Shown one piece after another: positions 1-6,353 of a DNA stretch of 10,486 nucleotides. The translations under genes and the position numbers were made by a program. Source of the DNA: Burkholderiales bacterium. Its GTDB lineage: Bacteria > Pseudomonadota > Gammaproteobacteria > Burkholderiales > Burkholderiaceae_D. The notes under the pieces were generated by a model, which did not search any database, had not been told where the DNA came from, and was given only the letters and a program-made list of their open reading frames with translations. Numbering within the stretch: the stretch's first letter is position 1; each line of letters begins with the position of its first letter. The stretch spans positions 1 to 10,486 of the forward strand of contig SYFN01000196.1 in NCBI GenBank assembly GCA_005800405.1, in the 5' to 3' direction.

Positions 1-441
1 CATCATCGAGCCAATGTTGATGATCTTGCCTGCGGACGACCGTTTCATCTCGGGATAAGCGGCCTGAGAGCAGAGGAAAGCACTGCTCAGGTTGGTCTGC
101 AATACCTGCTGCCACTCGGCCAGCGCGTAGTCTTCTGGTCGTTTGCGAATGTTGATGCCGGCATTGTTGATCAAGATGTCCAGACGCCCATGCCTCTCGA
201 CCGCCGAGGCCACCATGGTCTTGCAGTAGGCTTCATCAGTAACATCGACGGCAATCGCTGAGGCCTTCCCGCCCGAGGCGAGGATGGAGGCAACTGCCGC
301 CGCACTTTTATCTGCATTGCGGGCTGCGATGACGACAGTGGCACCTGCGGCTGCCAGTCCCTGCGCCATACCGAGGCCAATACCGCCATTACCCCCGGTG
401 ACAATAGCGACCTTGCCTTGCAAATGCCACGGCGAGTTCAT
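1..441 (-). CDS. Short-chain dehydrogenase/reductase (SDR), N-terminal part, cut by window edge
   Basis: The visible 147 residues are the N-terminal part of a classical SDR, a cytoplasmic NAD(P)-dependent oxidoreductase. I translated it by hand from the ATG at 439-441. The Rossmann nucleotide-binding motif TGGNGGIG lies at residues 15-22, the structural NNAG motif at 92-95, and a serine at 145 (INIGS) sits about where the catalytic Ser is expected. The catalytic Tyr-x-x-x-Lys would lie past the left edge. The segment after NNAG (GINIRKRP) resembles gluconate 5-dehydrogenase or 2-deoxygluconate 3-dehydrogenase-like SDRs, but the substrate cannot be fixed. It starts 22 bases after the small exported gene and is probably the third gene of an operon led by the acyl-CoA synthetase. 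An AAGG stretch lies about 12 bases upstream of the start, a weak ribosome binding site. Confidence 0.9.
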   Translation of the reverse strand, partial: MNSPWHLQGKVAIVTGGNGGIGLGMAQGLAAAGATVVIAARNADKSAAAVASILASGGKASAIAVDVTDEAYCKTMVASAVERHGRLDILINNAGINIRKRPEDYALAEWQQVLQTNLSSAFLCSQAAYPEMKRSSAGKIINIGSMM

Positions 442-463
442 CGGTAATTACGCCTTCGGATCG

Positions 464-826
464 TCATGGTTTTGCAGCAGATTTGCGCAGGGATTCTTCT
501 ACGGCAGGCTGGGACTGATAAAGTTTGGCAGTCGCCGCGGTAAAGGCGCGGTCCTCGTTACTCATGCAGGATTCAAAGGCTTGATTAAAGACCGCCTCGG
601 CGTTCTCCTGATAGCCCGCTGTGCCTTCGGTTGCGAGCTTGTTGCTGACCAAAACAGCCGCGCATCGACACAGCATGCGCGCACGTCCCTGCCCACGGGC
701 CAGACACTGGGTGTTGACCGATTGCTGAATCAGCAGCAGCTCACTCGCAGCGGGGGTGTCTGCCCGTACGCTCGCTTGTGTCAGGCTGGCGCAGAGCAGG
801 ACGATGGTAAAGAGCGTTTTTTTCAT
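464..826 (-). CDS. Small exported protein of unknown function with four mature-chain cysteines
   Basis: This 120-residue protein is not recognised. It starts with a clear Sec signal peptide: MKK, a hydrophobic stretch at residues 5-15, and likely cleavage after TQA (18) or VRA (22). No lipobox is seen, so a soluble periplasmic product is expected. The mature part has cysteines at 41, 53, 55 and 87; C53 and C55 form a CxC pair (CRC), which suggests disulfides or metal binding. The rest is Ala/Glu-rich and probably helical. Its ATG overlaps the stop of the acyl-CoA synthetase gene as ATGA (823-826), so translational coupling is likely, and the SDR follows 22 bases later. Its presence inside a cytoplasmic CoA-ester/oxidoreductase operon is unexplained. 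The signal peptide and the overlap make it a real gene. Confidence 0.75.
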   Translation of the reverse strand: MKKTLFTIVLLCASLTQASVRADTPAASELLLIQQSVNTQCLARGQGRARMLCRCAAVLVSNKLATEGTAGYQENAEAVFNQAFESCMSNEDRAFTAATAKLYQSQPAVEESLRKSAAKP

Positions 827-2379
827 GATTTTTCAGGTATCTCGGGATCGTGATGTGGATTGTAGCGTGCCAGCTCTTCACGCAGCGCGGTTTTCAGTAC
901 CTTGCCATAGTTGTTCTTGGGTAGCGCATCAATGAAATGATAATGCTTGGGCCGCTTGAAACGAGCGATGTGGGCCAGACACAGCGCATCAAGCTCGGCC
1001 ACCGTCACGTCTTTCGCGACCACAAAGGCGACCACCACTTCGCCCCATTCTGCGTCGGGTTGGCCGATGACCGAGACTTCATTGACACAAGGATGACGCA
1101 GCAGCACTTCTTCGACTTCACGCGGATAGATATTTGCACCGCCTGAAATGATCAGATCTTTGGAACGATCATGCAGCGTGAGAAAACCGTCGGCATCAAA
1201 TCGCCCGAGATCGCCAGTTCTCAGCCAGCCACCCTGCAAAGCGGCGGCGCTGGCCTCAGGGTTGTTCCAGTAGCCTGCCATGACCGCATCACCGCGCACC
1301 CAGATTTCACCGATCTCGCCCGGGGGTAATGCGAGGCCTTGATCATCTGTCGTGATCACCTCGACCATCGACTGCGCGATACCAACTGAGGCGATCCGCT
1401 CCAGCCAGCGTGGATGCTCGGTATCGGCTAGATGTTCGCGCGCGAGTGCCGTAATCGTCATCGGACACTCGCCCTGTCCGTAAATCTGTACGAAGCGATT
1501 CCCCATTACCGACAGCGCCTTGCGTATGTCCTCAGTGTACATGGGGCCACCACCGTAAATGATGGTTTTGAAACCTGTCGGGTCCGCAGCCGTCTTGTCG
1601 ATGTGATCCACCAGCCGCCTGACCATTGTCGGCGCAGCAAACAGCGACAGTTGTCCGATATTTTTCGAAAGCCGGCACAGCTCTCCCGGTTCGAAACCCC
1701 ACGATTCCGGTATCACATGCAGCGCGCCGCGCAGCAGGTAAGGAAAATGATACATACCGGCGCCATGCGAGAGAGGCGCCGAATAAACCATCGCATCTCC
1801 CGGTCTGACATCATCGACGTCAGTGAAATAACAGGAAATCATCGTCAGCAAATTCCGATGTGTTTGCATCACACCCTTCGGAAAGCCGGTGGTGCCCGAG
1901 GTATAAAACAACCACGCGATATCGTCGGGCGCGCGTGGTGTCATTGGGGCGGGAGTAGCGCGCTGCAAGTGCACATAGTCGTCTGAGCCTACTGTGAAGA
2001 CGCGGCGCAGTGCCGGCAGGCTATCGGCAATGGGTCCGATATCTGTTGCCAGATCATCGCTGCAGAATAAACAGGCGGCGCCAGCGTTCTCGAGTATGTA
2101 GGCGACTTCCTTCGAATGAAGTTTGGCGTTGATGGGTACGGCGACCAGTCCAGCCCACCAGATGCCGTAGAGGATCTCCAGATAAGCCACATCATTACTC
2201 ATAAACAGCGCGATCCGGTCGCCTAGTTCTAGCTGCAGATCGGATGTGAGAGACATCCCAATCGAGGCAGCGCGACGCCCGAGCTCGCGATAGTCGATCA
2301 GTTTGCGGTCCCCCAGCATGATGGCGGTGCGCTCGGGGAACAAAGAGGCAGTTCTCAGGAGAAGCCGGGCGACATTCAT
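823..2379 (-). CDS. AMP-forming acyl-CoA synthetase/ligase (AMP-binding family)
   Basis: This 518-residue enzyme of the ANL superfamily activates a carboxylic acid with ATP to an acyl-adenylate and then forms the CoA thioester. The length is typical of fatty or aromatic acyl-CoA ligases. Motifs appear in the expected order: the phosphate-binding loop YTSGTTGFPKG at about 159-169, the adenine-pocket motif YGQGE at 300-304, GWLRTGD at 386-392, the hinge region DRSKD at 404-408 followed by GGANIYPREVE, and the adenylation lysine K493 in PKNNYGK. All key residues are present, so it should be active. The substrate is not readable from motifs; pairing with an SDR fits catabolism of a fatty, terpenoid or aromatic acid. 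The ATG at 2377-2379 is preceded by a purine-rich AAAGAA. It is the first gene of a leftward operon and is divergent from the gene at 2541. Confidence 0.93.
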   Translation of the reverse strand: MNVARLLLRTASLFPERTAIMLGDRKLIDYRELGRRAASIGMSLTSDLQLELGDRIALFMSNDVAYLEILYGIWWAGLVAVPINAKLHSKEVAYILENAGAACLFCSDDLATDIGPIADSLPALRRVFTVGSDDYVHLQRATPAPMTPRAPDDIAWLFYTSGTTGFPKGVMQTHRNLLTMISCYFTDVDDVRPGDAMVYSAPLSHGAGMYHFPYLLRGALHVIPESWGFEPGELCRLSKNIGQLSLFAAPTMVRRLVDHIDKTAADPTGFKTIIYGGGPMYTEDIRKALSVMGNRFVQIYGQGECPMTITALAREHLADTEHPRWLERIASVGIAQSMVEVITTDDQGLALPPGEIGEIWVRGDAVMAGYWNNPEASAAALQGGWLRTGDLGRFDADGFLTLHDRSKDLIISGGANIYPREVEEVLLRHPCVNEVSVIGQPDAEWGEVVVAFVVAKDVTVAELDALCLAHIARFKRPKHYHFIDALPKNNYGKVLKTALREELARYNPHHDPEIPEKS

Positions 2380-2458
2380 GCAGGTTCTTTCATCGTGCCA
2401 TCCATGGTGTGATGGTGTTTGTCAAATTCACAAGACATCGCGATTCGGGATTTACTGG

Positions 2459-2464
2459 TATAAG
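2459..2464 (+). promoter_or_regulatory. Possible extended -10 promoter element for the protein E-like gene
   Basis: TGGTATAAG at 2456-2464 matches an extended -10 (TGnTATAAT) at all but the last base. It lies about 77 bases before the ATG at 2541, in the divergent spacer between the acyl-CoA synthetase and the exported protein gene. No good -35 hexamer is seen at the usual distance, which an extended -10 can tolerate. This is inference from the sequence only. Confidence 0.3.
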
Positions 2465-2540
2465 TTTATCTCGATTGCTGTTCGTCTTTTTCGGTTTCCC
2501 GTCTTGCTCGTGTCTGTGGCCCGGGTTTCTTATCAAGAAA

Positions 2541-2939
2541 ATGCACATGATGACACTACGCGCCACGATACTGCTCTCGCTACTATTACTGAGTCCTTTG
2601 GGCAGAGCAGAGTGGCGGCAGCTCACCGAGCGCGACGATGGCGACGTGCACATCGTCTCCTATTACGAACCCGGCAGTCTCGTCCGGGCGAAAAAACCCA
2701 AGATCTCCATCATGGTCATTTTGTCGAGACCTGCACCCCAGTTCAGCTGGCGCGCATCGAAATTTCTTTGGGAGGCTAATTGCTTTTCAAAACAAATTCG
2801 CTTGCTGGCTTCGGTGGATTTTACGCAAATGGGCAGGGAAGCGATCCCCGACATGGAAGGCCCCTACACCGAGTGGATGCCGCCCGACGATGGTACCGAC
2901 AAGATCGACGTTTACAACCTGCTCTGCAAAGGCTCGTGA
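2541..2939 (+). CDS. Small exported protein, surface-adhesin protein E-like
   Basis: From the ATG at 2541 this is 132 residues; in-frame ATGs at 2547 and 2550 are alternatives, and AAGAAA just upstream could serve these as a ribosome binding site. An upstream in-frame GTG extension is unlikely, because it would place extra sequence before an obvious signal peptide. The signal peptide has a hydrophobic core at residues 9-20 and probable cleavage after GRA (23), with mature start EWRQL. The mature chain follows the pattern of the small Gram-negative surface-adhesin protein E-like family: an initial Trp, a Tyr-rich strand near 41-42, a central beta strand (ISIMVIL), a conserved NC...R.L segment with C81, a Trp/Pro segment, and a C-terminal cysteine C129 that could pair with C81. 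The family assignment comes from this pattern alone. It converges on the molybdopterin oxidoreductase gene with 50 bases between the stops. Confidence 0.7.
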   Translation: MHMMTLRATILLSLLLLSPLGRAEWRQLTERDDGDVHIVSYYEPGSLVRAKKPKISIMVILSRPAPQFSWRASKFLWEANCFSKQIRLLASVDFTQMGREAIPDMEGPYTEWMPPDDGTDKIDVYNLLCKGS

Positions 2940-2989
2940 ATACAGCACTGCGGTCGCGCCCGGGACCTGCACTGATCCAAGAGCCGACT

Positions 2990-5065
2990 CTACCGAGATC
3001 CCCGTGCAGTGCTGACGCGTATCCAAACCGCTGTATCGTGAAATACTGCACCGCCGTTAGGCCATCCCGGATCTGCACTTGTCAGCGCATTGACGCCCAG
3101 ACCTGTATCAAACGCCCGGTTCGGCCACAAACCCTCAATCACAACCACACCACGCTGCTGGCCTGTTTTTGGTTGTACGTGAACAGTCACCAAGCCACGC
3201 TCGTTACCGACGCTGACACGGTCACCTTCGTTCACCTTGAGTGCTGCGCAATCGTCAGGGTGCAGCAGGGCAGTCGGCCGTCGCTCGCGTTTTAGTGAGC
3301 CCGGCGTTTCAGTGAAGGTTGAATTGAGAAAGGTGCGCGCTGGCGCAGTGACTAATCGATAGGGTTTGTCATCGGTGGCATTGTCGATGACATCGAAGTG
3401 GTCTGGCAGGGCGGGCATCTCTGCCGCTCTGCCGCCAAAGCGCGACCAATCTGGCTTGAAGTGAAATTTTCGATCTGGCGTATCGAAGCCATCCAGGAAA
3501 TGCATCCGTTCGAAAGGTGCCGCCAGATCCTGACCACCGCGTTCATAGTTGGTTTGCGCATCCCACAGTCTGGATTGCCTGAGGCTCTGATCCATGATCT
3601 CCCAGGCACTCATGTCAAAGCCGGGATGCGATGCACCGAGGCGACGGGCGAGTTCGCAGATTACAAAATGGTTTTCGCGCGCCTCACCAGGCGGCTCGAC
3701 CAGTTTTTTAGCGACCTGAAATACCGTGTGACCACTGGCTGAATAAAAATCATCATGCTCGAGAAATGTCGTCGCCGGCAGCACGATATCGGCCAGTGAG
3801 GCGGTCTCGGTCATGAATTGCTCATGCACGCAGGTGAATAAATCTTCACGCATCAGCCCGGCGCTTACTCGGTACAAATCCGGGCACACCACCGCCGGAT
3901 TGGTATTTTGGATCAGCAGGGCCGTCACGGGCGGTCCACCATGAAGTGCCTCCGCATCGCCCATGAGGATGGCACCCAGACGCGATTGATCAAGTGTCCG
4001 CACATTCGTATCAAGCTGATCCAGACCTTCGATCAGACCACGATTTAACGGCAGCAGTCCGGCGTGCCCATACACGGCACCGCCTCCGCGGTGCTGCCAT
4101 GCACCAGTAACCGCAGGCAGGCAGGTGACCGCATGCATATTCGCGGCACCATTGCGCGAGCGAGAGAAGCCGTGATGGCAGCGAATGAAGCTCGCGCGTG
4201 CACGACCATATTCGCGTGCAAAGCCGATGATGCTATCTTCTGACAGGCCGGTAATGGCCGCTGCCCAGGCGGGTGTGCGCGTGCTGACGTGCGCGGCGAG
4301 TTCATCAGGGCAATCGGTATAGCGACGCAGATAATCCCAGTCCGCAAAATTTTCAGCAAACAGCACATGCATGATCGCGCAAGCCAGCGCACCATCGGTA
4401 CCCGGACGCACGGCCAGATGCAGATCAGCTTTTTCGGCGGTGCCGGTACGGTAAGGATCCACCACCACCAGACGTGCGCCGCGTTTTTTGGCTGCCATCG
4501 CATGCTGGATCACATTGACTTGCGTATTGACCGGATTGCCACCCCAGATCACGATCAGATCTGCATACTCGGCGGCTTCCAGCAAATCCACACCGCGTTT
4601 GCTGCCAATGCCAGCGATCCAGCCTGTGTCTGACAGCGCAACGCATATGGTGGCGTGCCAGCGCGAGTAATTCATCACATGCCGGAGTCGCTGTATGCCA
4701 TCGCGCTGTACCAGACCCATGGTGCCAGCATAAAAATAAGGCCAGACGGTTTCGCTGCCGTGTTGCGCCGCTTTTTGCAGCAGTTGGTCAGCGGTGCGGT
4801 CCAGCGCCTCTTCCCAGGAGATACGTTTCCATTGCTGGCTGCCCTTGGGGCCGGTGCGCATCAGGGGGTATTGCAGTCGATCAGGATGATGCTGTCGCTC
4901 CGCATAGCGGGCCACTTTCTCGCAGATCACGCCCGCGGTATACGAATTCCGTTGAGAGCCGCGCACTTTTCCAATGCGGCCGTTATCCAGAACCTCGACT
5001 TCCAGCGCGCAGGTACTGGTGCAGTCGTGGGGACAGACCGAAGGCAGGGTACTCGGCAATGACAT
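2990..5065 (-). CDS. Molybdopterin-dependent oxidoreductase with N-terminal 4Fe-4S site
   Basis: This 691-residue protein is a complete member of the DMSO reductase/formate dehydrogenase (BisC-like) superfamily, binding bis-molybdopterin guanine dinucleotide. The N-terminal cluster motif is C11-x3-C15-x3-C19-x28-C48, followed by K50 in CEK, the usual electron-relay lysine. Cofactor motifs include WGGNPVNTQ at 174-182, VVDPYRTGTA at about 201-210, IQNTNPA at 385-391 and the segment around LADIVLPATTF at about 424-434. The C-terminal dinucleotide-binding domain runs from about 568 to 688. C141, in HATIC, aligns roughly with the Cys/SeCys Mo ligand of formate dehydrogenases. No twin-arginine signal is present, so the enzyme is cytoplasmic. 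No electron-transfer or membrane subunit follows it, and the substrate is unknown. AAAGG 8 bases before the ATG is a good ribosome binding site. It is the last gene of a likely operon with the coiled-coil protein and the globin. Confidence 0.92.
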   Translation of the reverse strand: MSLPSTLPSVCPHDCTSTCALEVEVLDNGRIGKVRGSQRNSYTAGVICEKVARYAERQHHPDRLQYPLMRTGPKGSQQWKRISWEEALDRTADQLLQKAAQHGSETVWPYFYAGTMGLVQRDGIQRLRHVMNYSRWHATICVALSDTGWIAGIGSKRGVDLLEAAEYADLIVIWGGNPVNTQVNVIQHAMAAKKRGARLVVVDPYRTGTAEKADLHLAVRPGTDGALACAIMHVLFAENFADWDYLRRYTDCPDELAAHVSTRTPAWAAAITGLSEDSIIGFAREYGRARASFIRCHHGFSRSRNGAANMHAVTCLPAVTGAWQHRGGGAVYGHAGLLPLNRGLIEGLDQLDTNVRTLDQSRLGAILMGDAEALHGGPPVTALLIQNTNPAVVCPDLYRVSAGLMREDLFTCVHEQFMTETASLADIVLPATTFLEHDDFYSASGHTVFQVAKKLVEPPGEARENHFVICELARRLGASHPGFDMSAWEIMDQSLRQSRLWDAQTNYERGGQDLAAPFERMHFLDGFDTPDRKFHFKPDWSRFGGRAAEMPALPDHFDVIDNATDDKPYRLVTAPARTFLNSTFTETPGSLKRERRPTALLHPDDCAALKVNEGDRVSVGNERGLVTVHVQPKTGQQRGVVVIEGLWPNRAFDTGLGVNALTSADPGWPNGGAVFHDTAVWIRVSTARGSR

Positions 5066-5123
5066 GGGGTAGACCTTTGATAACGGGTAACTGGAGCCGG
5101 ATCACGATGCAGGGAGCAAAGCG

Positions 5124-5549
5124 TCACGCGTCGGGTAGTTTATCCGTTCCCTGAGACTGGCCCTCAAGATCGTTCAGCTGCTCCCTGGCCTTTTGCTGTG
5201 CCACTTGCATTGCGGCCAACCGCTCCTCCATACCGATGCAGAAGGTCTCAAGCCGTATCGTGGTCTGTGGACCAGCGTGTCCAGGTATTGCGGTGCTCTC
5301 AGTAGCCTGATCGCCGGTGCTATTGAGCGCTTCGGCGCCGGACAGCGTCAGTGTGTGAGGTTCGATTTTGCTCGTAGAGGCGAATACAGTCGCATCGTCG
5401 ATGTGATTTTTTTCGACAGGGCCGTTGACAGGCTGGGACTGTGTTTGTTTTTTAAGCCGATAATTTTCTGCTGAAACATCATGATTGCCATGCGGGCGGA
5501 ATACCTGAAAGATGGCTTCCTTGCTCGACAGTTTGGGTTTGTCATTCAT
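5124..5549 (-). CDS. Hypothetical protein with C-terminal coiled coil, between globin and molybdoenzyme
   Basis: I do not recognise this 141-residue protein. The reading frame extends upstream to a TTG at 5591, but the ATG at 5547-5549 (MNDKPKLSS...) is preferred: the upstream TTG has no ribosome binding site, and a GGGG lies 7 bases before the ATG. The N-terminal part (residues 1-35) is basic and may be folded. The middle, about 36-95, is rich in Ser, Thr, Gln and Pro and looks disordered. Residues about 105-131 (MEERLAAMQVAQQKAREQL) form a probable amphipathic coiled coil. There is one cysteine, and no signal peptide or membrane segment. It lies 71 bases after the globin stop (29 if the TTG is used) and 58 bases before the molybdoenzyme, on the same strand. 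This suggests an accessory, partner or oligomerisation role in that operon, but no function can be assigned. Confidence 0.65.
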   Translation of the reverse strand: MNDKPKLSSKEAIFQVFRPHGNHDVSAENYRLKKQTQSQPVNGPVEKNHIDDATVFASTSKIEPHTLTLSGAEALNSTGDQATESTAIPGHAGPQTTIRLETFCIGMEERLAAMQVAQQKAREQLNDLEGQSQGTDKLPDA

Positions 5550-5620
5550 GGCGAAGCCCCAATTCCGGCTGTGAGCAGCGATCTTCGTCAACGGGCTAAA
5601 CGAAAAAGGCTTCAGCAGAT

Positions 5621-5995
5621 TTATTTCTCAATACCTTTGGTGACGATCTCGCCAGTGACACCTTGTAATCTGGCAATGATCGTTTTAATATCCTCATCGC
5701 TGAACCCACTGTCCTCAACCGAGTCGACGAACAAGTCGATCATCAGATTGTGAGACGCTTTGGTGACTCCAGTAGTCATGTGTTGGTCGTGCAGCTGCTG
5801 CATGCTGATTTTGCTACTGGGTTTTCCAAGAGCGAACGTTACATACTCAATATGGTGCGAAATGATTTTATCCATCGGCATATCGGCAAAGTAGCGGCGG
5901 ATGTGCGGGCGGCGCATTAGCCGCTCATGGAAGTCCCGAACGATTTCGGTCACGGTCGCCACGCCGCCGTATTTGTCGAACAAAGTTTGAGACAT
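5621..5995 (-). CDS. Group 1 truncated hemoglobin (trHbN-like)
   Basis: This 124-residue heme protein has the 2-on-2 globin layout of group 1 truncated hemoglobins, which bind O2 and NO and often dioxygenate NO. It begins LFDKYGG, equivalent to the conserved YDKIGG/YEKLGG start. The proximal His (F8) is H69, in MQQLH. Aligned by eye with the Mycobacterium tuberculosis and Synechocystis GlbN sequences, position B10 (normally Tyr) is H23 in DFHERL, E7 is I44, E10 is H47 and E11 is H48 (SHHIEY). Synechocystis uses HisE10 as sixth heme ligand, so a hexacoordinate resting heme is plausible here. The missing TyrB10 makes a standard O2-stabilising network unlikely. AGG 7 bases before the ATG is a good ribosome binding site. 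It is the first gene of a likely operon with the coiled-coil protein and the molybdoenzyme. Confidence 0.92.
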   Translation of the reverse strand: MSQTLFDKYGGVATVTEIVRDFHERLMRRPHIRRYFADMPMDKIISHHIEYVTFALGKPSSKISMQQLHDQHMTTGVTKASHNLMIDLFVDSVEDSGFSDEDIKTIIARLQGVTGEIVTKGIEK

Positions 5996-6115
5996 TGGTG
6001 TACCTGGAGCTGAGAAACAAAGCGTTATTTTTTACACCAGTCGTCTGCATCCGGTTTCAGTTTATGCCGTTGCGCGTGGTCCATCAGACGTCGTGCACAA
6101 ATTGGGAAAAAATTA

Positions 6116-6137
6116 GTAAATTGGTAGTCTATTTTAC
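6116..6137. repeat. Imperfect dyad GTAAA-N12-TTTAC, possible operator
   Basis: GTAAA at 6116-6120 and TTTAC at 6133-6137 are inverted copies separated by 12 bases, in an A/T-rich stretch about 120 bases upstream of the globin start. The spacing puts the half-sites roughly two helical turns apart, as for a dimeric regulator. It matches no regulator site I recognise, including FNR or NsrR consensus. Five-base arms can occur by chance. Confidence 0.2.
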
Positions 6138-6212
6138 CGGGTTTCAGCGTGCCCTGTTGCGTCGGGGTCAGAAGCGTTCATGCCGGCGTCGCATTGTCGG
6201 ACTGGAAAGCAT

Positions 6213-6245
6213 AGGCGAATCGTTTTAGTATTCGCCTGCTCGAGC
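6213..6245. repeat. 8-bp inverted repeat followed by an 8-bp palindrome
   Basis: AGGCGAAT at 6213-6220 and ATTCGCCT at 6230-6237 form a perfect 8-bp stem with a 9-base loop. The perfect palindrome GCTCGAGC at 6238-6245 follows directly. No T-run follows on either strand, so it is not a typical intrinsic terminator, and there is no gene ending here to terminate. It sits about 110 bases before the K+ channel start and could be an operator or an RNA structure in the 5' leader. Confidence 0.35.
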
Positions 6246-6353
6246 ATTTTCCCGGCTGATCGCTATCGTCAACCATTAGCGAAACAGAAAAATTAACAAA
6301 ATTAAAACTAACTGTTCACTCGCCCGAGTCGAACAAGTCTGAGAGAACATCCC

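Larger units (their letters stand above)
5996..6353. other. Non-coding divergent spacer between globin and K+ channel genes
   Basis: These 358 bases separate two divergent genes and should hold both promoters. I see no convincing gene: an open frame running rightwards from 5995 has no ribosome binding site and a composition unlike its neighbours. The 6281-6315 stretch is A-rich, as promoter regions often are, but no -35/-10 pair stands out on either strand. GAGAG at 6341-6345, 8 bases before the channel ATG, is its ribosome binding site. Dyad symmetries lie at 6116-6137 and 6213-6245 and are listed separately. Confidence 0.6.

Noticed and set aside
284..853. Open frame of 189 codons on the plus strand
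   Set aside because: It lies opposite the SDR and the exported protein gene, both of which have clear motifs or a signal peptide. Its product has no recognisable feature.
1432..1986. Open frame of 184 codons on the plus strand
   Set aside because: It is antisense to the acyl-CoA synthetase, whose motifs run through the whole region.
5995..6228. Possible small gene of 77 codons in the spacer
   Set aside because: It has no ribosome binding site, starts at the globin start codon on the opposite strand, and its product has no domain or signal. It is more likely promoter DNA.
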